A program made the translations under genes and the position numbers. The notes beneath the pieces are model-generated. The model did not search any database. It was given only the letters and a program-made list of their open reading frames with translations, and was not told the DNA's origin. 64,000 nt of DNA from Prostheceraeus crozeri (taxonomy: Eukaryota; Platyhelminthes; Polycladida; Euryleptidae), in NCBI GenBank assembly GCA_907163375.1, contig CAJQUW010001414.1:1-64000 (forward strand), given 5' to 3'. Below are positions 21,440-32,758 of the stretch, one piece after another. Every line of letters starts with the position of its first letter. Within the stretch, counting starts at the first letter, position 1.

Positions 21440-23881
21440 TGGGCATGTCCACGAAAATCGATACCTAGTAAGTTATTTTCTAAGTTGTACAAGGAAGAAT
21501 ATCTGATTAATCCTCTAATCTAGCATGATCTCCTATGCTGAAAACTATACGGACCCAACCAAAATATTAATTTCTTTGTCTTGAAGACATTGTCTAGCAT
21601 GTACATCAAAAATTTTAAAAAAGTAAATTTTTTCTATGAATTGTATGATAGGTTACATATTCCGTTTCTATCACCAAAGTCGTCATTGAAATATTTTTTC
21701 CATGAACTTGTTTGATGATCATAAGATGCGCAACGTCAAATTCAGTATTTTTAGCGCATAAAAAATTGTGGGATTTTGAAAATAGTTGTCTTTTTCCTGT
21801 CGCGTCCGATGCCAAACTTACTATTCAACTACGTATTCGTCGAACAGAGAACCAACAAGTCTTCAAAATACACCATTTACGTTATCGCCAAGTACCCATT
21901 AGAAAACAACAAGCATGTCAAATTTCGATTGCATCTTCTTTTCAAATTTGTGGTATTGGACGGGACAAAATTATAGGTATCGGACGGGACATAGCGAATG
22001 TGCCGTCCGATACCTTATACGCACGCATAAAACACCCTAAGTTATACACAGCAGCTGCTCATCAAGCTATTTTCTTGATTACACATCCCTTAATCGATTG
22101 CTATTTTCTATGAAAGTGTCCCACAAGAAAAATTCAATTCATTCCTGACGGAAATTATCCGAATCATTGCACAGGCCTATGTATCGGGCCAATATTCAGA
22201 AGATTCTTTTGCCGAGTCCCCTGACAATCGATCCTTCATCATATTCATCAACACGTGTCTTTTTCATCAAGCACACTTTTTGTAAAGTATTTATTATGAA
22301 TGTGATTGACCATTTTGTTTTAAACTGAACATTATTTGATTGAATAGTTTTACGATTTGATAGCCTCCAACTATTTGAGACGAAACTTGCATGTATAATT
22401 TATTAAACCCAATCCTGTTATTTTGTCTGGTATAAGAGCATGTCACTATGTGAGTCCTATTTCTGGTCAAGTTGTTGAAGTGGACAAATATTCGACGAAC
22501 GACTGCAATCAAAATGATTTAGGCGGGCGATTCAAATTTGACTTTCGTTCCGGTCAAATAGTCCACTCGAGCAGTCAACCAGTTCAGTCAGACTCGACGT
22601 GCGAAGAAGTGCATGTAGCCGAAGCGGATTGGGTAGCAGTAATGTGTAGCGATGAAAGGTGGTACTTGGGAGAAGTTCTGGATACCGAGTACCCAAGAGT
22701 GAGAGTGTCATTCATGGAGACAATTGGAGAAAATAGGTAAGCTGACTACGTGCTTACTGTGTTACTCATTTGTTAAGTTTCACTTGTAATTCATATCATG
22801 GTCTTCATATCACCGCACATTTTACACAATGCACGTATGCTCCGTCGATTATCTGTACATTTCATTATTAGATTCTCCTATATACCTTTATCGATTGATA
22901 GCAAGATCCAGTTGGGTCTGCTACGATGTAGAAATAAACGCTTCATGATTTGTAATGGGTAGGCCTATTTGTCGCAAATTTGCTCTATGTTTTTCCATGT
23001 AAACGTTTAGACTGATCAAAGTCGTACAGTTTCTAAAAAACACATGATTTCAGGTATCAGAAGAATTCGGAAGAGATCTTATGGGTTTCACACAGGAGTA
23101 TTTTGAAGAAAACTTCTGTGCCCAAAATATATGGGTTCGTCTCTTCTACTCGGTCGTCCACTTACCAGTTGGATGATTATTTGGAAATAAATGACTTGTA
23201 CTTGGCTTGTTTGTGAATTGCCGTTACGAATTACCTGGTACCAGTTTCAACAAAAGTTATTTTGTATGATTATGTTTTTTCTCTAAGTACTCAAAAATCT
23301 AGGAACAAACAAATCAAAATTGTCAAAACTTAGAATAGAGTTCATGCTTGAAAACATATGTGTTAGAACTATCAATTGGTGACATAAGTTGACTTCTATA
23401 GCTCTTTTTGGATTATTTATAAATATTTTAAGAATTCAACTTTTAATCATGATTTCAATCATACTTTATTTAAGAGTCAAAAATGTCCCGTCCGATACCA
23501 GAAGGTTTTTAAACGCAAACAAACTACGAAAACATATTTGACTAAGCCAACAGTACTCAGATACTATTCATGTAATAACTGAAAGAACCTGTCATCGTAA
23601 AGGTTTCTGAAACCAAAAACTTCGCAGAATATTTCAAATGAAAAGTTGTACTTTGGTTATAGGTATTTTAAGTGTCCCGTCCGATGCCAAAATGTTATCA
23701 TATCGCTTGTGATGAAGAAAGCTCTTATGACAAACACAACTATATAAAATCTTGAGCTGAGGACGTCAAATTCTGTTTTCTGTACCATAACTTAGATAGT
23801 AAGTTATCAATATAAAAACAGAGCCCTTGAAAGGCCAAAATTATTCTGTGAATGTCCCGTCCGATACCGTGGACATGCCCA
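21440..23881 (+). mobile_element. 2.4-kb DNA transposon of uncertain superfamily with seven 16-bp motif copies
   Basis: Ends TGGGCATGTCCACG and CGTGGACATGCCCA are exact 14-bp inverted copies. Flanks TTGATATT (21432-21439) and TTTATATT (23882-23889) would be an 8-bp target duplication with one change. The motif TGTCCCGTCCGATACC or close variants occurs at 21798, 21999, 23484, 23673 and 23853 on the + strand and at 21952 and 21976 on the - strand; the last + copy abuts the right terminus. The motif cluster near both ends looks like subterminal transposase-binding sites. A spliced + strand frame lies inside (22423-23216). An 8-bp duplication would allow hAT, P or Zisupton/KDZ-type elements; I cannot choose. 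No DDE core was recognised. Confidence 0.7.
22423..23216 (+). CDS. transposon-borne spliced frame, C-terminal part, Tudor/SH3-like
   Basis: Two blocks, 22423-22736 and 23054-23216, join by a GTAAGC...TTTCAG intron of 317 bp and stay in frame across the join (GENR then YQKNSEE). The region around the join reads DWVAVMCSDERWYLGEVL, then RVRVSFMETIGENR, then EEILWVSHRSIL. The pattern of an aromatic WYLGEV strand, a V.V.FM strand and an I.WV strand resembles the small Tudor/SH3-type barrel found near the C-termini of several uncharacterised animal transposon proteins. The frame ends LYLACL then stop. The 5' start is not defined; 22423 is only where the frame opens, and an AG acceptor lies close by. 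No catalytic domain was found upstream in intact form. Confidence 0.5.
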
Positions 23882-23897
23882 TTTATATTCAAAACTA

Positions 23898-25023
23898 CAG
23901 TCCGTTTCATAAAAAGTGGATCATCCTAAAATTTGACTAAATAAAACATAAGTATGATACAGAAAGCATTTTTCATGTTATTTCATGTCCCTAATATATT
24001 TAAATGTCCTTATATAATCTGATAAGCTATGATACAGTAACGGTTCTTAAGAAGCTAATATTTTGTGGCCCTACCCTTATTGTCAATGACATTACCAATT
24101 CGTCTAGGCATTGATCCGATGATATCGTTGATTTTTGACTGATCTAACTTTCTCCACTCTCTTTTTAACAGTGACGTAAGTTGTGATACGCCATCTGTAG
24201 GTAGCAGTGAACGACGAACGTTACGTTTTAGAATACTCCATACATTTCCTATGGGATTCAGATCAGGAGAACGAGCTGGCCAAGATAATGTCCTAAGCCC
24301 TAATTGAGACTTGCATAAGTTGACTTTACTACTCCTGTGAAAACGTTTTGCGTGGACGGCCAGAGCCCTCTTTACGACAGAGTCGAAAATCATCATTATG
24401 CCATCGATGCACATTTGTGTAAGGGACATTTAGTCGCTTGCTTGTAGCTCGCAAAGAAAACCCTAGTTTTAGCAAGGCTGACACTTTGCCTTTTGTGAAT
24501 GCGATCTCGTTATTGTTCATTTGTGCTTTGTATTGTTTTCAACCGGTAAGAGATAGATTTCTAGCTGAAAGCAATCAGGAGTGCTGCCAACACCACCGCA
24601 ACGAAGTCAGGAAGCTATGGAACATGAAGTCCAGTTAATCACATGTAGCAGTTACATTATTGTTGATGAATAATGGTGCTATACTGGCTCTGATTGACCG
24701 ATTTTCTTTATTTTTGTTTTGCTTGATAGCTTTTGGCTTGTAGAACAACATATTACATAACAAAGGAAACAAATGTAATTTTATAAGAGTGAGGTATGAT
24801 TTTGTGCAACATTGCTAAATGAAGATCAAATTATGTGCTACTTTTTTATCTATAACAGTAAAACAACTCAATATTCATGCTTGAAATTTCCAACAATGAT
24901 ATTAGCAAGCACAACTGACATATCTTCCAAATTTCAGAGAAATTCGTTTAAGTTTGGCGGAGTTAGACAAAGTTGAAGTTAAGGCGATGTTTAAGGGTGA
25001 TCCATTTTTTATGAAACAAGCTG
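23898..25023 (-). mobile_element. internally deleted Tc1 element
   Basis: Ends begin CAGTCCGTTTCATAAAAAG on the left and, inverted, CAGCTTGTTTCATAAAAAA on the right, then TGGATCA. TA dinucleotides flank both ends (23896-23897, 25024-25025). The - strand keeps the N-terminal helix-turn-helix of a Tc1 transposase (MNNNEIAFTKGKVSALLKLG ... GSGRPRKTFSQ, 24520-24329) and the C-terminus (LSWPARSPDLNPIGNVWSIL ... SMPRRIGNVI, to 24055). The central part with both catalytic aspartates is missing, and the family glutamate in DLNPIENVW reads as glycine. Element length 1126 bp against about 1.6 kb for a full Tc1. Confidence 0.88.
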
Positions 25024-25025
25024 TA

Positions 25026-26395
25026 GTATCAATTCTTATATATTTATTGAAGGATCTTGATCTCGTTGTGATTGTTCTACCTTTGTTACTTCCAGAAAAT
25101 AAGTAGCAAGAGAATTCGGCATTGAGGACGATAAAGTGGACTTTGGAAAAGGTCCTCATTATTTGGATCTTCAATAAGTATGTCGATTCAACTACCTGCA
25201 TGCTTGTTACTTACTCCAATATCATCCATGTTAACAATCATTCAATAAGTGAGATGACTACATCTACATAGCTCATTTTTCGTATTCATAACAGCTCATT
25301 TCGCCCTCCAAACATTCTGTTCATTAGGTTTCTGTAAGTGTACCGCGCTACAGGTCCCATAACACGTTTGATTCATGTGCAAATGTACACAACTTTGTGC
25401 AAAAACTAAGTGAACTAATCTATTTTCTTTAATAACAAAATATATGATAATTACACGAAGTCAAACAATATCACGCAACAAATCTCTTGCAGCGTAGGAT
25501 CATACATGTATTTCTCAGGCCTATTTCGTGACAGATTTTCCTTTCATACCTGATATCATTAATAACCTCAGTATATGGATGAAACAGTAGGTAGCTAGGC
25601 GTTATATAAAATAGAAATAGAAATTCGAAGGATCAGCACTTTAATTGGTTGAAAACCTATAGAATTCAATGAGTTTTTCTGGAAAAGAAGCCAGGCTTGA
25701 ATACTAGCGCACTTCAGAAAATGCTGGTCTAAAATCCGCCAATATTCAAAGCTAGCCTCTTCCTAAAAACTTTCTGATCGGTACCCTTTGACGAGATGGG
25801 ACAAAGTGTAGAGTGGTGAGACAAGTTCTTCTTTTTAGTGCATATTTGCAAGAGTCTCGTTAACCCATCGGAAAAGGGAAAAAACCCCGGAATTGCCGAA
25901 AAACGTCGAGCTCTAATGCAACAGTCTAGAGCCGCACTAACTTCGAATATCGCTGACTTCTGACCAGAGTGTGGTTCCAATTCGAGGCGGCTATGCATGA
26001 AATACGGTTTTAAGAAATCATTCTACAGTGATCATCTCATCTCAATTGCACATCAGATCGTGATTGCTTCATTCAATAGATGAGACATCAACAGCGAGTC
26101 TCCATTCACAAATGATATAATGTCTCATAAAATTCTTCAACTTCCGCTTCTAATGTTGATATCAGATAAGAAGTTTCGATTTAAACACTTTCATACATTT
26201 GGAATAATGTTCTAATACTGACTAAATCCGGTTGACAATATGGTGATTATCTTAAATAGGATATTGTCATTGAAATTGCATCCGACTGTAATTTAGAGAT
26301 TAGTACAGAATTTGAGTTTAATTTAAGTTAGTGGGGCTAGAATGAACAACAGCTGTGGTATTTTATGAGAGTAACAATGTGACCGTTTCATAAAT
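25026..26395. other. intergenic, nothing recognised
   Basis: No exon, inverted-repeat pair or tRNA-like sequence was seen. The frame at 25729-25998 (-, 89 codons) has no recognisable motif. Confidence 0.45.
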
Positions 26396-26399
26396 AATT

Positions 26400-26870
26400 G
26401 CACAAAAAAGTTAACCTACTTTCAAAGGTAATTTTCGTGTTGAAGTCCTGGTTCAATTCTAATAAACGATATACCATATGAAACCTTATGTCCCATAGAT
26501 TATTTTGACATACAATGAACTTTCTTAAGTGGTCAGTTGTGGTCAGTATATTTTACGAAAGAAAATTGAGCGTTTTCTTTGATGCAGGATTTAGACACGA
26601 AGACATATTTTTTTACTGAAAATTGACAGTGTGAGCTATCACTCAGCTTCATCATGACGCGAAGATTTTAAGATTCGTTGAATGTACAAAAAGATACAGT
26701 ATCACTAAATTTTGACGGAAAATGATGCTAAAAAGACATGATTTTTTCATTGATGAAGATGCTCAATTTCAATAAACTTTTTGCCATGTGAAAAGATGTT
26801 TTTAGTACTTCGATTTGGCAGAGCGATTAGGTTGTGTCTGGTCAGTTGTGGTCAGCAGACATAAAAGCAT
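26400..26870. repeat. diverged direct duplication with GGTCAGTTGTGGTCAG
   Basis: Two blocks, about 26400-26560 and 26720-26870, share the order TTGAAG or TGAAGA, CAATT or CAATTTC, AATAAAC, CATATG or CATGTG, then an exact GGTCAGTTGTGGTCAG. Each word carries its own inner GGTCAG repeat. Origin unknown. Confidence 0.55.
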
Positions 26871-26991
26871 GAATGTTTGGTCAATTCATTCATCGATACC
26901 TACAGACGAAACTGCGCAATACAGAAAATTAAGATTACCACCATTGAATCGGGCTCGTGATAAGAGTTTCAGATGATCAGATTTTGGTACT

Positions 26992-27592
26992 TATGGGTTA
27001 TCTCCCCCACGTTTTCAAATTTGTCTACAATCCGTAGAAATGAATCAATCATTACGAAACTTCAGAGATACGTATTTGAGTATATTTTCTACCCACAAGC
27101 ACAATTTTATGCAATTCGGACAAGTACTTTTGAATAAGAGACGATGATGTGAAGTGTAGCGATGTCAGCAGCTTGATCTGACTTCGCCTGACCTCATCGT
27201 CTGAGCAGATAGCACTAGTTCAACAAAATCATGTCGCGACAACTCTAGAAGTGACAATGACCCAGACTACATCCTTTCCATTAATGTGCGTAATTTTAGA
27301 AAGGAGTGGTGGGGTATTGGTCGTGGGAAGATTTCAAATAGCATTGGATCAGACAGAGACGGAAAGAGAACAATGCACACACGAGTAACAATAATGCATC
27401 GAACAGACAAAGTCAGTGCAAGTTGCTAGCATCACTACACTTCACGTTATCGTCTCTCATTCAAAAAGTACTTGTCGGATTTGCATAATTTTTGTATGTA
27501 GGTAGAAAATATTCTCAAATACGTGTATCTGACATTTTGTCACGGTTGATTCATTTTTTTACGGATTTAAACAAATCTGAAAACATGATTTT
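26992..27592. mobile_element. MITE family M1, copy a (long inverted arms)
   Basis: Left arm from 26992 (TACTTATGGGTTATCTCCCC, then TTTTCAAATTTGTC) to about 27195 is inverted in 27425-27590 (inner CACTTCACGTTATCGTCTC, outer CAAATCTGAAAACATG). The arms are about 170-200 bp. The outermost right bases have diverged, so no target duplication can be read. About 230 bp of unrelated DNA lies between the arms. No coding capacity. Confidence 0.75.
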
Positions 27593-27599
27593 TTTTGAA

Positions 27600-28298
27600 T
27601 TTGGAAAACAATTTAACAATTTCTTTCAATTTACACGTTTACCTAACTATACACTACCTTCCTCGCGTTAACAATGTTTTTAACGGTCAACTACATACAA
27701 CTTAATAAGTATTGTTGTATTAACGCTGGCGTTATGCTGGTGTTATCAGCTCCAAGAATATACAAGTTTTATCAAGATCGGCACATCCGTTCACTGGCAA
27801 ACTTCAAATTTGCATTCTTCCGATACTCAGTCATTGGGTGAGTCATCATTTTCCTCACTTTGAGGTCAGAGAAGATTTCGTATCTCCGATCAGACAAGCC
27901 ATCCTGTCTGCTGCTTGCACACTGCACCTGTTGATAACAAGCAATAACATTTCCTTCATGCCGTTGGAAAGATAAAATGAGCAGCTCATCAATGATGACA
28001 GAGAGTGAGTGACACGAGGGCGAACGAAGCAGACAACAGCTAACTGCTTCAATTAGTTATTCAGTTAGTTATTGCTTTAATTAGGCAAGCCACATTGTTT
28101 CCTAAACCAAATGTCTCGTCTGACCAAGTAAATCAATTTAGTAATCGGTCATCAGCTTGTGATTAAATTTGATGAGAATATGCAGAAGATGTAGGAATTT
28201 TTTGAGCTAAGCAAAGATTTAGGAAAGGACTGTATATTGCTAAACGATGACAACGCAGTACAGAATGATGGTGATCGTGCTTGCTAGGATACTTGCAA
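27600..28298. other. intergenic, nothing recognised
   Basis: Between the two M1 elements. The - strand frame at 27855-28052 has no recognisable motif. Confidence 0.4.
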
Positions 28299-28307
28299 GA
28301 CATATCC

Positions 28308-28937
28308 GGTACTTATGGGTTATCTCCCATCCAGGCTTTCAAATTTGTCTATAATCTGCAAAAATGAATCAGTCGTCACCAGACTTCAGGTGTACGTTCT
28401 TGAGTACATTTTCTACCCATATACAAAACTTTATGCAGATTAGACGAGTACTTTTTGCATTAGAAACGATAGCGTGAAGCGTACCGATGTCAACAGCCTG
28501 ATCTGACTTCGTCTGTACGACGCGTTCTTGTTTCTCATGTGTGCACTGTTCTCTCTCCTTCCTCATCCACTACCACTGCCATTTGAAATCTTCCCACGGC
28601 AACTACCTAGCCACATCTATATTAAGTTGAAAATGTTTGTGTACAAGATGTGGCCTAGTCATCATCACTTAAAAAGTTGTCGGGAAATGACTTTGTTGAC
28701 CCCAAGTGCCTTTTGCTCAGGCGATGAGGTCAGAAGACGTCAAATCAAGCTGTAACAACGCTCCACTTCAAGTTAGTGCTCCTAATTCAAAAATTACTTG
28801 TCCAATTTGCACAAGTTTTTGGTATGTAGGTAGAAAAGATCCTCACTCACGTGCACTTAAACTTTTGTGATGATTGATCCACTTCTACGGATTTTACATA
28901 AATTTGAAAAACGTGGGGGGGGGGCGATAACCCATAT
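28308..28937. mobile_element. MITE family M1, copy b, with 9-bp direct repeats
   Basis: Starts GGTACTTATGGGTTATC and ends GATAACCCATAT, with arms of about 200 bp inverted around a unique centre. Perfect 9-bp direct repeats GACATATCC lie at 28299-28307 and 28938-28946. A 9-bp duplication with arms this long suggests a Mutator-like origin. A run of nine G lies just inside the right end. Confidence 0.75.
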
Positions 28938-29589
28938 GACATATCCATCCCAAAGATGACATTGATCCCCACGCAAATTTGACAGTAAATCCACTGATCA
29001 AACAAGTCAGGCCGGCGAATAGTACAACATTTTCAAATCTACAAGGGTCCACGTGGGCCTACAATGCTTGCTTTTCAATTCAAAATACAATCCACACCTC
29101 TGCTACACTCATTCATAAAAGCGCTTATCAATCCACACATAATTCGCCAGACCGTGCATGAAGACTACCTCAACGACCAACTTTTGAAGAGTTCTACTTC
29201 AAGTTTTTTCACCTGACAGGTGAACACTGAACTGTAATGCGTAACTGTGAGCGTCATGTCACATGATGACTCACGTGATTAATTACTGAAATATGAAATG
29301 GTTGTTGGTTCAAAAACGAAGGATCTCACAATCTGATATAGGCCAGATTTCTTTTTACAGCAAAAATTCTACTGAACAGCTATCTGAGTGGAGTGCCATT
29401 AGGTTGTCAGAAATATTTATTGATAAATATTCACTAAAAATCCCCTATTTACAGAATGCATTTTGAAAGCCAAAGGTGACAGAAAAAATGCATCAGATAA
29501 GTGTGAATGAGTATGAGAGTATAAGTATGCATTAGCAACTGAGGGTTGCCCTGCCCGGTGGTCAGCTGCTTTCTTTTGAACGCAACCCC

Positions 29590-30030
29590 AAAACCTTGCA
29601 GTGACGTTGTACTGGAGATTCACCTTCCGTCGCCACTGCCTCCACCTGAAGCAGAAGGTCAACTCGAGAGTCGCCCTGCTTCGTCGCCTCGCTGGAACAA
29701 GCTAAGATGCTCGGTTATCAACACTCCGCATTTCTGCGCTTGCCCTGGCGCACTCTGTCACGGAATACCGCGACCCTCGTATGGTGCCGCAGTTCCCACG
29801 CGGCCCAGGTTGAAGATCAGCTTCCGCGCCACGTGTAGGTGCAGCTCAACCGCCTGCGAGCCTCCGCGCCTGGTTTGCTGCTCTCATGAGCACCTGAGGT
29901 TTGACGGCATCCGACTCACGTTGCTGCGGCCGCCCTCAAACTGCTCAACACGTGTTGACCTGTGACGTTGTGGGCCCCCTTGCCCACTGACTGATCCTCA
30001 GATTCTTCCGTACTTGCTGAACCTTACTTT
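29590..30030 (+). pseudogene. LINE reverse transcriptase C-terminal fragment
   Basis: This GC-richer block reads, with frame changes, VNSRVALLRRLAGTS, TLRISALALAHSV, then LVWCRSSHAAQVEDQL in another frame, and near the end SRCCGRPQTAQHVLTCD. These match the region after the RT core of non-LTR retrotransposons (the RLAGTSWGA, TLRTSALAL and APVWCRS blocks) and the terminal CCHC-like CG.PQTAQH segment. Several frameshifts and stops. The open frame 29546-29965 is in the wrong frame for most of this and is not a gene. Confidence 0.7.
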
Positions 30031-30039
30031 AACCGAGTT

Positions 30040-30810
30040 TTACCTTTTAATGTGACGCATGTCATGCGATATAATAATAGTATGAGAGTTTGAGGTTTTC
30101 GAAGTTGACTAGTAATTAATAGTCATCTGAGATTATAAGATCAGGTCAGTGTTTAGTAACGAATCCGAGCGATACTATGGAAACGCAGATTAGCGGACGA
30201 ACAAAACTATCTTCCGCTGGAATTCACTTATATTCAATACAAGATGAAAGTGTTTTATGTTTACATTGAACGTTGAAAAACGTAACAGCTGCGGTTTCTC
30301 CTCAAAACGAAGATTCCCATGACAATGGATTTAATAAATTCCAAGCGTCTAGACATTACGGAAATTCACATGATGAAAAAGGATTTCGTTTCTCTTGTTC
30401 TTGATAGTGGCAATACCTGCGAATACTGTCTCAATTCGTCGTCCACTCTGCTATTGCAGAAGCTTCATGATTACCGCTGGTTATGAGGCAAAAACTGAAG
30501 GTTAAGATTTGTCTAATTATTTTTCACCGTCTTCTCCTGTCTGTAAACGTTCACCAATGCAGTATGCACGGGACACATCAGAGGAAATCAGTGACAACAA
30601 GACAACAGGACCTAATTAGTTCACGAAAGCCCCGGCCAATTTAATTTCAAAAGGACCATCTCAAAAATGCAACAGGGGCGGCAAAATCGCCTCCCCCGTC
30701 TTTAATTAAGTTCACGGAAATGAAATGCGATTACCTATTACCCATTTCACCGACAACTCCGTCCGAAGGGGCGAGAGCAAGTCAGTCTAAAGAGCAGAGA
30801 TGATCAAAAT
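30040..30810. other. intergenic, nothing recognised
   Basis: No coding or repeat structure was recognised. A short inverted stem, GGGGCGGCAAAATCGCCTCCCCC, is not followed by enough pairing to call an element. Confidence 0.35.
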
Positions 30811-30816
30811 TCAATT

Positions 30817-30930
30817 GAATGTCAATTAATTGCCTGCTCAGTCATTCCAATGTCAATTAATTGCATGCTCAGTCATTCCAACATCAATGAATTGCTTGCT
30901 CAGTAATTTCAATGCCAATTAATTGGGGGC
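30817..30930. repeat. short array of CAATTAATTG-centred repeats
   Basis: About three units of the type TGTCAATTAATTGCATGCTC then AGTCATTCCAA. It is related in motif to the larger array at 31365-31600. Confidence 0.75.
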
Positions 30931-30934
30931 ATGA

Positions 30935-31360
30935 TGTTTTAATTATAAATTTATTGATGACATCAGTTTCACGTGTTAATTAACTGATTGACTCAAGCTC
31001 GTATTACAAAAATGTTTGCTCAAAAAGAAATTTACGTTCGATGAATTTTTCCGCAATTACGCTAAAATTAGGTCTACATCATTCAGATACTCAGAATCTC
31101 ATCCTCTTTAATATCCACTGAAGGACCTATACGACACGTAGCACCTGATCATGAAGAAGCTGGCACCGAGAATTCTAGCATCTGGACAATTAGTTGTTTC
31201 TCAATAGTCTACTACTCGCACGGAAGCCTGTCTTTGACCACAGGACGCGACACGCGCGCACACGCCTCTAATATCTAGGATTGCATTAATTATTCAGAAA
31301 CTATTACAAAAAATATCAAGGCCATGTGCGAGGTGTCCAATTGCTGCTTATAGGATTCTT
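30935..31360. other. intergenic, nothing recognised
   Basis: Sequence between the two CAATTAATTG arrays; no feature seen. Confidence 0.35.
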
Positions 31361-31364
31361 CAAC

Positions 31365-31600
31365 CTATAGATTGATTGATGTCAATTAATTGATTGCTTG
31401 GTAATTGCAATTTCAATTAATGAATTGCTTGGTAATTGCAATTTCAATTAATGAATTGCTTGGTAATTGCAATTTCAATTAATGAATTGCTTGGTAATTG
31501 CAATTTCAATTAATTGATTTCTTGGAAATTCCAATTTCAATTAATTGATTGCTTGGAAATTCCAATTGGTTAATTGATTGTTCATGAGTGCTAATTTCAT
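31365..31600. repeat. 31-bp minisatellite
   Basis: GCTTGGTAATTGCAATTTC begins at 31396, 31427, 31458 and 31489, exactly 31 bases apart, followed by two variant units with TTGGAAATTCCAATT at about 31520 and 31551. Units carry the palindrome CAATTAATTG or a near copy. The - strand frames across it are repeat translation, not genes. Confidence 0.9.
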
Positions 31601-31639
31601 TAATTGATTGAAAAGAACAATGAAATTGCAATTGAAGAA

Positions 31640-32060
31640 CAATTGAAATTGAGCAGCGGAAAAAGAAGCATTTGCGGTCAATCCGAAAAATGGATGTGCT
31701 GCGTTCTGAGGTAGCGCAGCATTCAATGTCGACACAACATCCCATCTCTTTGGATAGTATGACTATCATCGACAGAGAGCCAATATGGAACAAGCGGATA
31801 GTGAAAGAATCCTTCTGGACTCATAAGCTTGGTTCCCGCAATAAAGTGAAGTACTCTCTATGTGATGCTTGGAAGTTTTAATGTCATTTGTTTTTTTAAT
31901 TTCACTTCTGTCTTTTCGGGTAATTTTCGTTTCTTTCCTTCTATTTTTGTATTTTGTCAGTAGAGCCATATCAATGTTTATAATTCGTTAGGCATCGGCA
32001 TTCTCTAAGTTGGTGTATTGACTCTTTGATGTTCGCTCACAGCGTTAACGCATTGGTTTT
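31640..32060. other. intergenic, nothing recognised
   Basis: The frame at 31672-31881 (+, 69 codons) lacks recognisable motifs and starts beside the minisatellite. I see no gene. Confidence 0.35.
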
Positions 32061-32077
32061 GCTGTCTCACTCATGTC

Positions 32078-32106
32078 CTGACGATGGTCGCGTGCGGTGA
32101 CCGAAA
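32078..32106 (+). ncRNA. hammerhead-ribozyme-like core, degenerate
   Basis: CTGACGA, a GGTC...GACC stem, then GAAA is the order of the conserved hammerhead core (CUGANGA, stem II, GAAA). I could not form good stems I and III from the flanks, so this is at best a relic. Such cores are known from Penelope-like retroelements; a PLE-like arrangement lies nearby at 32759-33415. Confidence 0.2.
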
Positions 32107-32109
32107 GTA

Positions 32110-32745
32110 CTCGATAAAGAGCTTATCTTGAAAAACTCATCGTTTTCAACGGGTTCCCTCAAAATGGTTGAATGAAATTGCTGTCAAGTTGTGATATTCC
32201 CTGCTAAAAAGCTCTGCACATTGAATTATATTTGTCTTTCATCTCCTATTATCAAGGAAAGTCCGTAGCAAACAAGTTACGGCTTCTGTCATACCTTTCT
32301 GCTTCAAGTTTCCACACTTGGACTTACGGATGACTTAATCTTTCACGTATCATGTACTGTGTGACATTCATGGCTTGCATTGAAATCTTAGTTGCCCCTA
32401 CGTCGCGCATAAAATACTTTCGTCACACTGATGTGAAACATCCTAGCAACTATCACTTTTGTTTATTAATTGACTCTAAGTATACGGGTGAGACTTTGAA
32501 AATCAGCAATCTAATTTATTAATAGCAATCATCACGTCGTTCCCAATGTCATCGACAATAGTGAGCTTTACAGAGCTTGTCAATCATGAAATGCGTCATG
32601 GAACAAAATTATGACTGCTTCATGGGAGATCGTGTGATGAATCCACGATGCGACGCTTTCTCATGTTCTTCTTCAAAGACAGGAGTCATATATTGTTGAA
32701 AGGAGAGAATTGCAGGAAATGCTGTCAAGTCTGAATAATGTCCGT
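32110..32745. other. intergenic, nothing recognised
   Basis: No feature seen. Confidence 0.35.
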
Positions 32746-32758
32746 GAAGATGTCATAA

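Noticed and set aside
21712-22113. 133-codon frame near the left end of the motif-rich element
   Set aside because: It runs through the subterminal motif copies, which sit on both strands, so it is unlikely to encode protein.
29546-29965. 139-codon GC-rich open frame on the + strand
   Set aside because: The region is a LINE fragment whose recognisable protein lies mostly in the other two frames.
31365-31600. CRISPR-like regular array
   Set aside because: Units are contiguous without unique spacers, and the genome is animal.
31506-31793. 95-codon frame on the - strand
   Set aside because: Half of it is translation of the 31-bp minisatellite.
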